Numbered from the stretch's first letter, positions 34,139 to 44,182 are shown. The stretch: DNA of 64,000 nucleotides from Limimaricola hongkongensis DSM 17492 (GCF_000600975.2 NZ_KK088652.1:372001-436000), one strand, 5' to 3'. Notes: generated from the sequence alone by a model not told the origin. Translations and numbers: made by a program.

Positions 34139-34750
34139 ATGCGGCGGCGCGTCTTTCTCATGGCCGCGCCGCTGGCGCTTGCCGGGTGCGGCAGCGGCGA
34201 GGCGGTCTGGGCGCCGGAAGCGGCGGTCGCCCGCGCGCGCTACCGCCATGACGGCCCGCCGGCGCTGACGCTCTACACCGTCAACAATCTCGGCACCGGC
34301 AACGGCGCGCATTCCGCGCTCTTGATCAACGCCTCCGAGCGGGTGCTGTTCGACCCGGCGGGCAGCTTCGGCCACGGCTCGATCCCCGAGCGCAACGACG
34401 TGCTGTTCGGGATGCATCCGCAGGCGGTCGACGCCTATGCCTCCTACCATTCCCGTGCCTCCTACGTGACGGTGGAGCAGGTCGTCGAGGTGCCGGCCCC
34501 CACCGCCGAGCGGGCGCTTCGGCTGGCGCTCGGGGCGGGGCCGGTGGCGCAGGCGCATTGCACGCGCGTCACCTCCGGGCTGCTGGCGCAGCTTCCCGGC
34601 TTCGAAGGCATCGACCGGACCTGGTTTCCGCACAAGCTGATGGCCGATTTCGGCGCCCTGCCCGGCGTGGTGACCACCGAGCACAACGAGAACGACAGCG
34701 ACAGCCTGACCGACGCCCGCCGCGCCGTCGCGCGCCGGCTCGAAAGCTGA
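34139..34750 (+). CDS. Lipoprotein of unknown function
   Basis: A 203-residue predicted lipoprotein: an arginine-rich start, hydrophobic core and lipobox LAGC (Cys17), then a mature domain. The segment LYTVNNLGTGNGAHSALLIN near 45-64 and later VTSGLLAQLPGFEGIDRTWF suggest an enzyme-like fold, perhaps NlpC/P60- or DUF830-like with a histidine in GAHSA and a cysteine in AHCTRV, but this is a guess. It follows the oxidase subunit gene by three bases, so they may share a transcript. No recognised partner lies downstream. Confidence 0.75.
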   Translation: MRRRVFLMAAPLALAGCGSGEAVWAPEAAVARARYRHDGPPALTLYTVNNLGTGNGAHSALLINASERVLFDPAGSFGHGSIPERNDVLFGMHPQAVDAYASYHSRASYVTVEQVVEVPAPTAERALRLALGAGPVAQAHCTRVTSGLLAQLPGFEGIDRTWFPHKLMADFGALPGVVTTEHNENDSDSLTDARRAVARRLES

Positions 34751-34829
34751 ACCGCCCCCCCGGCACTGGCCTGCGCCCGCCATCGCCGCTATGTGCGCAG
34801 CAAGGGCGACACGGCGCGGGAGCGAGACG

Positions 34830-35444
34830 ATGGACCATCCGATCGAGGCGCCGCCGGGAGTGATCCTCGCGGGGGGGCTGTCGGGCCGCATGGGCGGCGG
34901 CGACAAGGGGCTCGTGCGATTGCGGGGCCGGTCGCTTCTGGCACATGTCATCGACCGCGTCTCGCCGCAGGTGCCGGCGCTGGCGCTCAACGCCAATGGC
35001 GACCCGACCCGGTTTTCGGGATTCGGTCTCGATGTCATCCCCGACCCCCTGCCTGGCCATCCCGGCCCGCTGGCGGGGGTGCTGGCGGCGATGGGCTGGG
35101 CGCGCGCGCGCGGCGCGGCATGGGTGCTCACCGTGCCCTGCGATGCGCCGTGGCTGCCGGGCGACCTGGTGCCGCGCCTGATCATGGCCGCCGAAGGAGC
35201 GGACGGATTTGCCGTGGCGGAATGCGGCGGGCGGCTGCACCCGGTCTGCGGGCTCTGGCCGGTGCGGCTGCACGACCGGCTCGCCTCCGACATCGCGGGA
35301 GGCGCGCGGCGCATCGGCGACTGGGCATTGTCGCAGGGGGCGGCGCGCGCGGCGTTTCCCGGCGGCACGCCGGACCCCTTTGCCAACCTCAACACGCCCG
35401 AGGATGTCGCCCGCGCCGATCCGCGGCCCGAGGCCCCTGCGTGA
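34830..35444 (+). CDS. mobA: Molybdenum cofactor guanylyltransferase
   Basis: A 204-residue nucleotidyltransferase that adds GMP to molybdopterin, forming the guanine dinucleotide cofactor. ILAGGLSGRMGGGDKGLVRL at about 12-31 is the GTP-binding loop. PDPLPGHPGPLAGVLAAMGW near 72-91, LTVPCDAPWLPGDLVPRL near 100, and the ending FANLNTPEDV match MobA. I chose ATG 34830 (MDHPIEAP); an extension to 34791 is unsupported. The stop overlaps the GNAT gene start (GTGA). Moa genes lie elsewhere in the window. Confidence 0.92.
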   Translation: MDHPIEAPPGVILAGGLSGRMGGGDKGLVRLRGRSLLAHVIDRVSPQVPALALNANGDPTRFSGFGLDVIPDPLPGHPGPLAGVLAAMGWARARGAAWVLTVPCDAPWLPGDLVPRLIMAAEGADGFAVAECGGRLHPVCGLWPVRLHDRLASDIAGGARRIGDWALSQGAARAAFPGGTPDPFANLNTPEDVARADPRPEAPA

Positions 35445-36022
35445 AGATCGCGCCGGGCTTCGCCGCGGCCGAGCGCCCGCGCATCGCGGCGCTTTACTGG
35501 GAGGCCTTCGGCCCCAAGCTTGGCCGGGTGCTGGGCCCGCGGCCCCGGGCGCTGCGCTTCATCGAGGTGGCGCTCGATCCGGCCCATGCGCTTTGCGCGC
35601 GCGAGGCCGACGGCACGCTTCTGGGCGTGGCGGGGTTCAAGACGGCGCATGGCGCGCTGGTCTCGGGCGGGCTGCGCGGCATGCGTGCCGCCTATGGCGG
35701 CGTGGGGGCGACGTGGCGGGCGGGGCTTCTGGCGCTGCTGGAGACCGATGTGGACAACCGCCGCTTTCTGATCGACGGGATCTTCGTGGCGCCGGAGGCG
35801 CGCGGGCGCGGCGTCGGCTCGCGGCTGATCGAGGCGCTGGCGCAGGAAGCCCGCATGCGCGGCCATGCCGAGATCCGGCTCGAGGTGATCGACGAGAACC
35901 CGCGCGCCCGCGCGCTGTACGAACGGCGCGGCTTCGTGGCGGCGGAGCATCACCCGCTGGGACCGCTCAGGATGATCTTCGGCTTTCGCGCGGCGACGAC
36001 GATGATTCGCAGGCTCGGCTGA
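35441..36022 (+). CDS. GNAT-family N-acetyltransferase
   Basis: A 193-residue acyltransferase. The acetyl-CoA motif IDGIFVAPEARGRGVGSRLIEALAQEA lies at about 109-135, and LEVIDENPRARALYERRGF near 144-162 completes the GNAT fold. The first hundred residues are less conserved. The substrate is unknown. It starts with GTG 35441 inside the mobA stop, so it is cotranscribed with mobA, but I infer no functional link. It converges with the next minus-strand gene, four bases away. Confidence 0.88.
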   Translation: MKIAPGFAAAERPRIAALYWEAFGPKLGRVLGPRPRALRFIEVALDPAHALCAREADGTLLGVAGFKTAHGALVSGGLRGMRAAYGGVGATWRAGLLALLETDVDNRRFLIDGIFVAPEARGRGVGSRLIEALAQEARMRGHAEIRLEVIDENPRARALYERRGFVAAEHHPLGPLRMIFGFRAATTMIRRLG

Positions 36023-36026
36023 CCGA

Positions 36027-36977
36027 TCAGGCGAAATTGCCCGCCGCGGCGCCCAGCAGGCGAAAGGCCCGCCCGGTGCGGGTTTCGGCCAGAAGCGCGA
36101 TCTCCTCGTCCTCGGCCCCGTCGCAATACTCGTCGAGCATCCGGTCGTAGAGCCGCAGGAAATGCTGCGCGGTGTCGCGGAAGATCGTGTCCGCCGCCAT
36201 CCGCTCCGCCGCGACCCCGGCAAAGCCGTCGGCATCGAGCCCCTCCGACAGCGGCGCCAGCACGGCGCCCCTTTCGCCGCGAGCCAGCGCGCGCCATGCC
36301 TCCGTCGGGACGGCGGGCGGGGCGAGATCGTCCATGTAGATGCCGTCCTGGCTCAGCAGCGTCAGCACGTCCTGGCTGGCCTGGATCAGCTGGCGCGCGC
36401 GGGTGTCGCGCAGCGCCGCGCGCAGGGCCGCGAATCCCTCGAGATCCTGGTCGTTGTCGGGAAAGTTCAGCGCGCGCGCCATCTCGGCCCGGCCCAGCGC
36501 GGGGGCGGGCGGCGGGGCGGGCGCTTCTTCGGGCTGCTCGGGTTCGGGGTCGGGCTCCACGGGGCGGCTGACGCCAAAGCCCGCCAACGCGGTTTCGGTC
36601 TGCCGCGCGGCGCGCTCGATGGTGGCGAGGCGGCGGTCGATCTCGGGCGACAGCCCGCCGCGCGACTGGGTGCGCAGGCTGCGCTGCAGGGTCTGGATCT
36701 CGGCCCGAAGCCGGTGCGATTCCTCGCGCGCGGTGCGCGAGGCATGGCTGGCGAACAGCCCCATCCAGAGCAGCGCCACGGGCACCACGACCACCAGCAC
36801 CGGCCCGACCAGCGGCTGACCGCCGATCGCCATGGCGCCGCCCGCCAGCAGCACCCAGGCAAGGCTCGCGCCCGCCGCGATGCGCTCGGCACGGCCCATC
36901 CGCTCCCACGGGGCGGCGCTGTCCGTCGCAAGGCTGGGCTCGGGCCGGGCTTCGTGGCCCTCAGGATCGTCGCTCAT
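36027..36977 (-). CDS. Membrane protein of unknown function with coiled-coil segment
   Basis: A 316-residue protein. Two adjacent membrane helices (about 33-52 and 56-75) are followed by a charged helix (REESHRLRAEIQTLQRSLRT near 85-104) that may form a coiled coil. A proline- and glutamate-rich linker comes next, and then a helical domain from about residue 160 to the end. I do not recognise a family. It starts 28 bases after the greA stop on the same strand, so it is probably read from the greA promoter. A link to transcription is not implied by its sequence. Confidence 0.78.
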   Translation of the reverse strand: MSDDPEGHEARPEPSLATDSAAPWERMGRAERIAAGASLAWVLLAGGAMAIGGQPLVGPVLVVVVPVALLWMGLFASHASRTAREESHRLRAEIQTLQRSLRTQSRGGLSPEIDRRLATIERAARQTETALAGFGVSRPVEPDPEPEQPEEAPAPPPAPALGRAEMARALNFPDNDQDLEGFAALRAALRDTRARQLIQASQDVLTLLSQDGIYMDDLAPPAVPTEAWRALARGERGAVLAPLSEGLDADGFAGVAAERMAADTIFRDTAQHFLRLYDRMLDEYCDGAEDEEIALLAETRTGRAFRLLGAAAGNFA

Positions 36978-37005
36978 ACCGCCCTTTCGGGCCGCTGCCG
37001 CGGCC

Positions 37006-37476
37006 TCAAGAATAGCTGACGCTCAGGATCTCGTAGGATTTCTCGCCGCCCGGCGTGCGCACCTCGACGCTGTCGCCCTCGTCCTTGCCGATCAGCGACC
37101 GCGCCAGCGGCGACTTGATGTTGAGACGGCCCGCCTCGATGTCGGCCTCGTATTCGCCGACGATCTGGTAGGTCTTCTCCTCGTCGGTGTCCTCGTCGAC
37201 CAGCTTCACGGTCGCGCCGAACTTGATCGAGCCCTTCATCTTCGAGGTGTCGATCACGTCGGCGAGACCGATCACGCCTTCGAGCTCCTTGATCCGGCCC
37301 TCGATGAAGCTCTGCTTCTCCTTGGCCGAATGATACTCGGCGTTTTCCGAGAGGTCGCCATGCGCGCGCGCCTCCGAGATCGCCGCGATGATCGCCGGGC
37401 GCTCGACCGTCTTCAGGTGCTTCAGCTCCGCGTCGATCTTGGCGAAACCGGCGCGCGTCAGCGGGATCTTTTCCAT
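37006..37476 (-). CDS. greA: Transcription elongation factor GreA
   Basis: A 156-residue factor that rescues backtracked RNA polymerase by stimulating transcript cleavage. The N-terminal coiled coil ([20 protein letters not shown], then [20 protein letters not shown] near 32-51, carrying the acidic tip) and the C-terminal domain ([20 protein letters not shown], then [18 protein letters not shown]) are complete. ATG 37476 has a purine-rich AGAGAGA upstream. A 230-base region separates it from the divergent ETF-QO gene. Confidence 0.95.
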   Translation of the reverse strand: MEKIPLTRAGFAKIDAELKHLKTVERPAIIAAISEARAHGDLSENAEYHSAKEKQSFIEGRIKELEGVIGLADVIDTSKMKGSIKFGATVKLVDEDTDEEKTYQIVGEYEADIEAGRLNIKSPLARSLIGKDEGDSVEVRTPGGEKSYEILSVSYS

Positions 37477-37706
37477 TCTCTCTAGCCTTTCCCCCGTCCG
37501 GGGCCCGTGCAACACCGGACGTTCTAACCCCGCGGGGCGGGACGAAGTCAAGCCCGCGCCCCGGCGGCGGCGGCGACCCGCCCGGCGACGCAGCCCGCCC
37601 GGCCCGCATCGCCGCCCGCACAGCATGGCGCGGGGTCGCAATTGTGCGTGCCGGGCGCATGCGATAGGCCTTGGCGCGGAGCAGGAGAGCCAGCAGGGAC
37701 ACCACC

Positions 37707-39377
37707 ATGACCGACGCCACCAGCCAGACCGAAACCCGCCCCGAGCGCGAGGCGATGGAATACGACGTGGTGATCGTCGGCGCGGGGCCCGCGGGCCTCT
37801 CGGCGGCGATCCGGCTCAAGCAGCTCGACCCCGAAACTTCGGTCGTCGTGCTGGAAAAGGGCTCCGAGGTCGGTGCCCATATCCTGTCGGGCGCGGTGCT
37901 CGACCCCTGCGGGCTCGACCGGCTGCTGCCCGACTGGCGCGAGATGGGCGCGCCGATCACCGTGCCGGTCAAGGACGACCAGTTCCTGATGCTGGGCGAG
38001 GCCGGATCGGTGCGCATCCCCAACGCCGTGATGCCGCCGCTGATGAACAACCACGGCAACTACATCGTCTCGATGGGCAATGTCTGCCGCTGGATGGCCG
38101 AAAAGGCCGAGGAGCTGGGCGTCGAGATCTTTCCGGGCATGGCCTGTTCGGAGATCGTCTGGGGCGAGGATGGCCGCGTCGCGGGCGTGGTCGCGGGCGA
38201 ATTCGGCCGCAACCCCGACGGCACGCCGGGACCGGGCTACGAGCCGGGCATGGAGCTGCTGGGCAAATACGTCTTCCTCGGCGAAGGCGTGCGCGGCTCG
38301 CTGTCCAAGCAGGCGATCGAGCGCTTCGGGCTCGACGAGGGCCGCGAGCCGCAGAAATACGGGCTCGGCATGAAGGAGATCTGGGAGATCGACCCGGCCA
38401 AGCATTCCGAGGGCCGCGTGGTGCACACCATGGGCTGGCCGCTGAATAAGAACGCCGGCGGCGGCTCGTTCATCTACCACCTCGACAACAACCAGGTCTA
38501 TGTCGGCTTCGTGGTGCATCTGGGCTACAAGAACCCCTATCTGCGCCCCTACCAGGAATTCCAGCGCTTCAAGCACCACCCCGTGGTGGCCGAGCTTCTG
38601 AAGGGCGGCAAGCGCGTGGCCTACGGCGCCCGCGCGATCACCGAGGGCGGCTGGCAGTCGCTGCCGAAGACCGCCTTTCCGGGCGGCGCGCTGCTGGGCT
38701 GTTCGGCGGGCATGGTCAACGTGCCGCGCATCAAGGGCAACCACAACGCCATGCTGTCGGGCATCCACGCCGCCGAGGCCGCGCATGAGGCGATCGCCGC
38801 GGGCCGCGCCGGCGACGTGCTCGACGGCTATGACACCGCGGTGCGCGAAGGCGCGATCGGCGCCGATCTCAAGAAGGTGCGCAACGTCAAACCGCTCTGG
38901 TCGCGCTGGGGGCTCACCGCGTCGATGGCGCTGGGCGGGTTCGACATGTGGACCAACACGCTGGGCTTTTCGCTTCTGGGCACGATGGGGCATGGCAAGT
39001 CGGATGCCGAGGCGACCGAACCGGCCAAGGATCACGTGGAGATTGCGTATCCCAAGCCCGACGGGGTTCTGAGCTTCGACCGGCTGACCAATGTCAGCTT
39101 CTCGGGGACCAACCACGAGGAAAGCCAGCCCTGCCATCTCAAGCTCCGGGATCCAAGCGTTCCGATCGCGCGCAACCTGCCGGTCTTTGCCGAGCCCGCG
39201 CAGCGATATTGCCCGGCGGGGGTCTACGAAGTCGTTGAAAAGGATGACGGACCCGAATTCGTGATCAATTTTCAAAACTGCGTGCACTGCAAGACCTGCG
39301 ACATCAAGGATCCCAGCCAGAACATCGTCTGGACGGTGCCGCAGGGGGGCGACGGGCCGAACTACCCGAACATGTGA
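37707..39377 (+). CDS. Electron transfer flavoprotein-ubiquinone oxidoreductase
   Basis: A 556-residue membrane-attached flavoprotein that passes electrons from ETF to ubiquinone, linking acyl-CoA dehydrogenases to respiration. The FAD loop [20 protein letters not shown] lies near 22-41. [20 protein letters not shown] near 245 and [20 protein letters not shown] near 330 are typical. The 4Fe-4S cluster is held by Cys502, Cys525, Cys528 and Cys531 ([16 protein letters not shown]). ATG 37707 has AGGGA upstream. It would serve the acyl-CoA dehydrogenase encoded at 4.9-6.6 kb. Confidence 0.95.
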   Translation: MTDATSQTETRPEREAMEYDVVIVGAGPAGLSAAIRLKQLDPETSVVVLEKGSEVGAHILSGAVLDPCGLDRLLPDWREMGAPITVPVKDDQFLMLGEAGSVRIPNAVMPPLMNNHGNYIVSMGNVCRWMAEKAEELGVEIFPGMACSEIVWGEDGRVAGVVAGEFGRNPDGTPGPGYEPGMELLGKYVFLGEGVRGSLSKQAIERFGLDEGREPQKYGLGMKEIWEIDPAKHSEGRVVHTMGWPLNKNAGGGSFIYHLDNNQVYVGFVVHLGYKNPYLRPYQEFQRFKHHPVVAELLKGGKRVAYGARAITEGGWQSLPKTAFPGGALLGCSAGMVNVPRIKGNHNAMLSGIHAAEAAHEAIAAGRAGDVLDGYDTAVREGAIGADLKKVRNVKPLWSRWGLTASMALGGFDMWTNTLGFSLLGTMGHGKSDAEATEPAKDHVEIAYPKPDGVLSFDRLTNVSFSGTNHEESQPCHLKLRDPSVPIARNLPVFAEPAQRYCPAGVYEVVEKDDGPEFVINFQNCVHCKTCDIKDPSQNIVWTVPQGGDGPNYPNM

Positions 39378-39478
39378 TCGCGGATATCCGCCTGCCCGAA
39401 GGAACCCGCATTGCGCGGTCACGTTACGCTCACTAGCGTACCCGCCAATGTGATGACCGGAACGGCAGGAGCAAATTC

Positions 39479-41173
39479 ATGGTGATCCATCAGCTGCGAG
39501 TCTTGGCCTTCATGACCGGACTCGCTGCGGCCCTCCCTGTGGCCGCGCAGACGACTCGGACCGATGCAGGCCCCTATCTGGCGGCACGCGCGGCAGCGTC
39601 AGCTCAGGATTACACCGCCGCAGCCGACTGGTTCCAGACCGCGCTTGGCGCCGATCCGCGCAACCCCGTGTTGCTCGAAGGCGCCATCGCGGGACTTGTC
39701 GCCACCGGCGACATCTCCGAAGCCCTGCCGCTGGCCGAACGGCTGCGCGAGACCGGCGCCAGCAGCCAGGTCGCCAACATGGTGCTGCATCTCGATGCGG
39801 CGCAGCGCGGCGACTGGGACGCGATCTTCGAACTGCTCGAAGCCGATCGCGGCGTCGGGCCGCTAGTCGACGGGCTGACCCGCGCCTGGGCGCGGATCGG
39901 CCAGGGCCGCATGGACCAGGCGCTCTTTGCCATCGAGGAGGTGATCGAAACCCCCGGCCTGCGCGGCTTCGGCCTCTATCACAAGGCGCTGGCGCTGGCC
40001 TCTGCGGGGGATTTCGAAGGCGCCGACACGATCCTGTCGGAGGCGCCCGGCAACGGCCTGCCGATGACCGAGCCGGTGCTTCTGGCCCATGCGCAGGTGC
40101 TCGCGCAGCTCGACCGCCCCGACGAAGCCGTCGCCCTGCTCGACGCGGCGGGCCGCGGCGCGCCGGTGCTCGACGCGATGCGCGAGAAGATCGCCTCCGG
40201 CGCCCCGGTCGAATGGGATTGCGTCACCGCCCCCGCCGACGGGCTGTCCGAGCTTTATATCTCGGTCGCGGGCGCGCTGAGCAGCGAAGCCCCCGATTCC
40301 TACGTGCTGCTCTATGCGCGCAGCGCGATGGCGCTCGACCCCGACCGGGTCGACGGTCTGCTGCTCGCCGCCGGGATCCTCGAACGGGTCGAGCGCGACG
40401 ATCTCGCGCAGGCGGTCTATGCCCGCGTCCCCGACACCCACCCCGCCCATGTCACCGCCGAGCTGGGCCGTGCCGAGGTGCTGCGCCGCTCGGGCGAGCC
40501 GGCCCGCGCGCTCGAGGTGCTCGAACGCCTGACCCGAACCGCCCCCGATCTCGCCGAGGTGCAGGTGGCGCTGGGCGATCTGCGCCGCGCCGAAAGCGCG
40601 CCGGCCGAGGCCGAGACCGCCTATGGCCGCGCGATCCAGATCGCGGGCGAGACGGCGCCCTGGTGGCTCTACTACATGCGCGGCGTCACCCGTCACGGCA
40701 TGGACGACTGGGCCGGCGCCGAGGCCGATTTCCGCGCCGCCCTCGACCGTGACGCGGAGCGCGCCGAGGTGCTGAACTATCTGGGCTACTCGCTGGTCGA
40801 ACGCGGCGAAAAGCTCGACGAGGCGTTGCAGATGATCGAGCTGGCGGTGCGCGCCCAGCCCGACAACGGCGCGATCGTCGACAGCCTCGGCTGGGCCCAG
40901 TTCAAGCTGGGCCGTTACCGCGAATCGGTCGACAACCTCGAACGCGCCGCCGCGCTCGAACCGGCTGACCCGATCGTCAACGACCATCTCGGCGACGGCT
41001 ACTGGGCCGTGGGCCGGACGATCGAAGCGCGGTTCCAGTGGCAGCGCGCGCTGTCCTTCGGCCCCGAGCCCGCCGCTGCCGAACGGATCCGCCGCAAGCT
41101 GGCCGAAGGTCTCGACGCGGTGCTGGCGGCCGAAGGCGGCTCGCCGCTGCGGCAGGTCGCGGAGAACCGTTGA
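39479..41173 (+). CDS. Tetratricopeptide-repeat protein, exported
   Basis: A 564-residue protein with an N-terminal signal peptide (about 1-24, ending PVAAQ), so it acts in the periplasm or at the outer membrane. Several TPR-like helix pairs run through it, most clearly near 395-500: WAGAEADFRAALDRDAERAE, LNYLGYSLVERGEKLDEALQ, and VDSLGWAQFKLGRYRESVDN. TPR scaffolds bind other proteins; the partner is unknown. AGGAG precedes ATG 39479. Its stop overlaps the ispE start (TGATG), so the two are coexpressed. Confidence 0.9.
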   Translation: MVIHQLRVLAFMTGLAAALPVAAQTTRTDAGPYLAARAAASAQDYTAAADWFQTALGADPRNPVLLEGAIAGLVATGDISEALPLAERLRETGASSQVANMVLHLDAAQRGDWDAIFELLEADRGVGPLVDGLTRAWARIGQGRMDQALFAIEEVIETPGLRGFGLYHKALALASAGDFEGADTILSEAPGNGLPMTEPVLLAHAQVLAQLDRPDEAVALLDAAGRGAPVLDAMREKIASGAPVEWDCVTAPADGLSELYISVAGALSSEAPDSYVLLYARSAMALDPDRVDGLLLAAGILERVERDDLAQAVYARVPDTHPAHVTAELGRAEVLRRSGEPARALEVLERLTRTAPDLAEVQVALGDLRRAESAPAEAETAYGRAIQIAGETAPWWLYYMRGVTRHGMDDWAGAEADFRAALDRDAERAEVLNYLGYSLVERGEKLDEALQMIELAVRAQPDNGAIVDSLGWAQFKLGRYRESVDNLERAAALEPADPIVNDHLGDGYWAVGRTIEARFQWQRALSFGPEPAAAERIRRKLAEGLDAVLAAEGGSPLRQVAENR

Positions 41174-42033
41174 TGCCGCTCGACAAGGGGCTCGCGCCCG
41201 CGAAGATCAATCTCGCGCTCCACGTCACCGGCCTGCGCGCCGGTGGCTATCACCTGCTCGACAGCCTCGTGGCCTTTGCCGGGGTGGGCGACCAGCTCAC
41301 GGCGCTCCCCGCCGCCGAGCTGACGATCGAGGTGACGGGACCGTTTTCCCAGGGCGTGCCGGTGGATGAAGGCAACTCGGTGCTGCGCGCGGCAAGGATG
41401 CTGCAGGCGGCGCGCGGCGTGACGCAGGGGGCCAAGATCAGGCTGACCAAGACGCTGCCGCATGCCGCAGGCATCGGCAGCGGCTCCTCGGACGCGGCGG
41501 CGGCGCTCAGGCTCCTGTCACAGGTCTGGGGGGTGGAGAACTTCGCGCCCACGGACCCGGAGGTGCTGGAGCTGGGCGCCGATGTGCCGGTCTGCCTGCA
41601 CGCTCCCGTCCCGGCCCGGATGCGCGGCATCGGCGAGGATCTGGAAACGCTGCCTGCCCTGCCCTCCTGCGGGCTGGTGCTGGTCAATCCCGGCGTCGAG
41701 GTGCCGACGGGCCGGGTCTTCGACAAGCTGGAGCGGTCGGACAACAGCGGCATGGACGCCGTGCCCGCCGGGCTCGACTATGCCGGGCTGGTCGAATGGC
41801 TGGGCGCGCAGCGCAACGATTTGCAGGCCCCTGCCGAGGCGATCGCGCCGGAGATCGCCCGCGCGTTGAAACGACTTCGGGCGATGCCCGGCGTCGATCT
41901 GGCGCTGATGTCCGGCTCGGGCGCGACCTGCATCGGTCTCACCCGCGACATGGGCCGCGCGCGGCAGGTCGCCCGCGCGATCCAGCTGTCGGAAATGGGC
42001 TGGTGGGTGGCGCCCGCGCCGCTGCTCAACTAG
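41173..42033 (+). CDS. ispE: 4-diphosphocytidyl-2-C-methyl-D-erythritol kinase
   Basis: A 286-residue GHMP kinase of the MEP isoprenoid pathway that phosphorylates CDP-methylerythritol. APAKINLALHVTGLRAGGYH (about 8-27), the ATP loop LPHAAGIGSGSSDAAAALRL (about 96-115), and SGSGATC near 246 are the three GHMP motifs. It overlaps the TPR gene by one base. It converges with the polyprenyl diphosphate synthase gene, 15 bases away, which uses the products of this pathway. Confidence 0.95.
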   Translation: MPLDKGLAPAKINLALHVTGLRAGGYHLLDSLVAFAGVGDQLTALPAAELTIEVTGPFSQGVPVDEGNSVLRAARMLQAARGVTQGAKIRLTKTLPHAAGIGSGSSDAAAALRLLSQVWGVENFAPTDPEVLELGADVPVCLHAPVPARMRGIGEDLETLPALPSCGLVLVNPGVEVPTGRVFDKLERSDNSGMDAVPAGLDYAGLVEWLGAQRNDLQAPAEAIAPEIARALKRLRAMPGVDLALMSGSGATCIGLTRDMGRARQVARAIQLSEMGWWVAPAPLLN

Positions 42034-42048
42034 GGCGGCGGTGCCGGG

Positions 42049-43047
42049 TCAGCTGATCCGTTCGACCACGTAATCGGCAAGATCCTCGAGCATCTCGCGC
42101 AGGTCGTGATCGGGCAGGTCGCGCAGGCTGTCGCGCGCGCGCCCCGCCCAGTCGAGCGCGGTGCGCCGCGTGCTTTCCAGCGTGCCATGCCGCGCCAGAA
42201 GCGCCTGCGCGTGGTCGAGATCGCCCTCTTCGACCCTTCCCCGGCCGATGCAGCGCGCCCAGAAGGCCCGCTCGTCGGCATCGGCCCGCGCCACGGCGCG
42301 GATCACCGGCAGGGTCAGCTTGCCTTCGCGGAAATCGTCGCCCACCGATTTGCCGATCGCCGCCGTGCCGCCGTAATCGAGCAGGTCGTCGACGATCTGG
42401 AACGCGATGCCGAGCGCATCGCCATAGGCGCGCAGCGCCGCCACCCGGCCCTCCGGCGCGCCGGCGATGATGCCGCCCACCTCGGTCGCCGCCGAGAACA
42501 GCGCCGCCGTCTTGCCGCGCACGACGCGCAGATAGGTGTCCTCGGTGGTGTCGAGATTGCGCGACGCGGTGAGCTGCAGCACCTCGCCCTCGGCGATGGT
42601 GGCGCTGGCATTGGCGAGGATGTCGAGCACGCGCAGCGAGCCGGTTTCCACCATCAGCTGGAACGAGCGCGCAAAGAGATAATCGCCCACCAGCACCGAC
42701 GACGTGTTGTCCCACAAAAGGTTCGCGGTGGGGCGCCCGCGCCGCTGCTTGCTGTCGTCGACCACGTCGTCATGCAAGAGCGTCGCGGTGTGGATGAACT
42801 CCACCGTCGCGGCGAGATGCACGTGGAAGGGGCCATCATAGCCGCACAGCCGCGCGGCGGCGAGCGTCAGCATCGGCCGCAGCCGCTTGCCCCCCGCCTC
42901 GACCAGATGCGCGGTGACCTCGGGAATGCGGGGCGCGTGTTCGGACGCCATGCGGTCGCGGATCATCGCGTTGACGGCCTCCATATCCCCTGCGAGGGCC
43001 CGTGAGAGGCGGTCATGCGGCTTGGCGGTATCGGCGGCGAGATCCAT
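42049..43047 (-). CDS. ispB: Polyprenyl diphosphate synthase (octaprenyl/decaprenyl type)
   Basis: A 332-residue all-helical prenyltransferase that builds the long chain for ubiquinone. GGKRLRPMLTLAAA near 52-65, the first aspartate motif LLHDDVVDDSKQRRG at 91-105, and the second IVDDLLDYGG near 218-227 are complete. Long-chain (C40-C50) specificity is inferred from overall similarity and length. I use ATG 43047 (MDLAADTAKP); a TTG at 43068 is possible but lacks a ribosome site. It diverges from DUF2007. UbiA at 13.8 kb would use its product. Confidence 0.92.
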   Translation of the reverse strand: MDLAADTAKPHDRLSRALAGDMEAVNAMIRDRMASEHAPRIPEVTAHLVEAGGKRLRPMLTLAAARLCGYDGPFHVHLAATVEFIHTATLLHDDVVDDSKQRRGRPTANLLWDNTSSVLVGDYLFARSFQLMVETGSLRVLDILANASATIAEGEVLQLTASRNLDTTEDTYLRVVRGKTAALFSAATEVGGIIAGAPEGRVAALRAYGDALGIAFQIVDDLLDYGGTAAIGKSVGDDFREGKLTLPVIRAVARADADERAFWARCIGRGRVEEGDLDHAQALLARHGTLESTRRTALDWAGRARDSLRDLPDHDLREMLEDLADYVVERIS

Positions 43048-43097
43048 GGGCGTCGGTCTTCTCGACAAGGACGACGGAACGCCCTAGCTGGTTGCGG

Positions 43098-43310
43098 ATG
43101 AAAGAGCTTCTGCGCAGCAACGACCCGACGGTCATCGCCTTTGCCACCGCCCTTCTGAACGGCGAGGGTATAGACTGCTTCGAGTTGGACGTAAACACGA
43201 GCATCCTCGAAGGATCGATCGGCATCCTGCCGCGCCGCCTGATGGTGCGCGCGGCCGACCTGACGGCTGCACAGCGGGCGATGCGCGACAATGACATCGA
43301 TCTGGCCTGA
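43098..43310 (+). CDS. DUF2007 small protein
   Basis: A 70-residue soluble protein: MKELLRSNDPTVIAFATALL, then a central VNTSILEGSIGILPRRLMV and a final DLTAAQRAMRDNDI. This is the DUF2007 (putative signal-transducing, ferredoxin-like) pattern, with unknown function. It overlaps the next gene by 20 bases, so the two are translationally coupled. The divergent polyprenyl synthase starts only 50 bases upstream. Confidence 0.88.
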   Translation: MKELLRSNDPTVIAFATALLNGEGIDCFELDVNTSILEGSIGILPRRLMVRAADLTAAQRAMRDNDIDLA

Positions 43311-44055
43311 CGCGGCGCTGACCCGCGATGCCTTTCTCGGCGGCGCGGTGACGCTGATGCAGCCGCGGCGCGGCTACCGGGCAGGAACCGATCCGGTGCT
43401 TCTGGCCGCCGCGACCGGGGCCGAACCGGGGCAGAGCGTGCTGGAGCTGGGCTGCGGCGCGGGGGCGGCGCTGATGTGCCTTGCCGCGCGGGTGCCGGGG
43501 CTCGACCTCTGGGGGGTCGAGCTCCAGCCGCCCTATGCCGATCTGGCGCGGCGCAACGCGGCGCTGAACGGCGTGGCGGCGTCGATATTCGGCGCCGACC
43601 TGCGGGCGATGCCGCCAGAGCTCCGGGCGCGGCGCTTCGACCATGTCATCGCCAACCCGCCCTATTTCGACCGCGCCCATTCGCGCCCCGCCCCCGACGC
43701 CGCCAAGGAAACCGCCTTCGGCGCGCCGCTGCCGCTGCCTGACTGGGTCGATGCCATGGCGCGCCGGGTCGCGCCGCTGGGGCGGCTGACGATGATCCAG
43801 CGCGCCGACCGCCTGCCCGAGATCATCGCGGCGCTTTACGGGCGGATGGGCGGGATCGCGGTGCGGCCGCTGGTGTCGCGCGCGGGCCGCGACGCCGAAC
43901 GGGTCGTCGTCACCGCCCGGCAAAGCGGTCGCGCGGCCTTTCGACTCGCCGCGCCGCTGGTGCTGCATGCGGGCGCGCGGCACGTGTCGGATGCCGGCGA
44001 TTTCACCCCTGAGGCGGAAGAGATCCTGCGCCACAGGGGGAAGTTGCGCATCTGA
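43291..44055 (+). CDS. tRNA1(Val) (adenine37-N6)-methyltransferase-like protein
   Basis: A 254-residue class I methyltransferase. VLELGCGAGAALMCLAARVP near 50-69 binds S-adenosylmethionine, and IANPPYFDRAHS near 118-129 holds the NPPY catalytic motif of N6-adenine methyltransferases. GYRAGTDPVLLAAA near 28-41 and the whole layout match TrmN6 (YfiC) proteins, which modify A37 of tRNA(Val). A RsmC-like role is the alternative. It overlaps DUF2007 by 20 bases. Confidence 0.87.
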   Translation: MTSIWPDAALTRDAFLGGAVTLMQPRRGYRAGTDPVLLAAATGAEPGQSVLELGCGAGAALMCLAARVPGLDLWGVELQPPYADLARRNAALNGVAASIFGADLRAMPPELRARRFDHVIANPPYFDRAHSRPAPDAAKETAFGAPLPLPDWVDAMARRVAPLGRLTMIQRADRLPEIIAALYGRMGGIAVRPLVSRAGRDAERVVVTARQSGRAAFRLAAPLVLHAGARHVSDAGDFTPEAEEILRHRGKLRI

Positions 44056-44182
44056 CCCCCTGCGCCTTGCGATATTTCGCCGAAGCCATGGATAAAGGAT
44101 CAATCCGTCGCATCGAGCAGGTGACAGATTTGCAAAACCGTGCTCGACTGGACCTGTCGCAACCAGACACGGGAGTATTTTC

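Noticed and set aside
39415..39445. TACGCT-CACT-AGCGTA hairpin before the TPR gene as a terminator for ETF-QO
   Set aside because: The stem is only six pairs with no T run; too weak to annotate.
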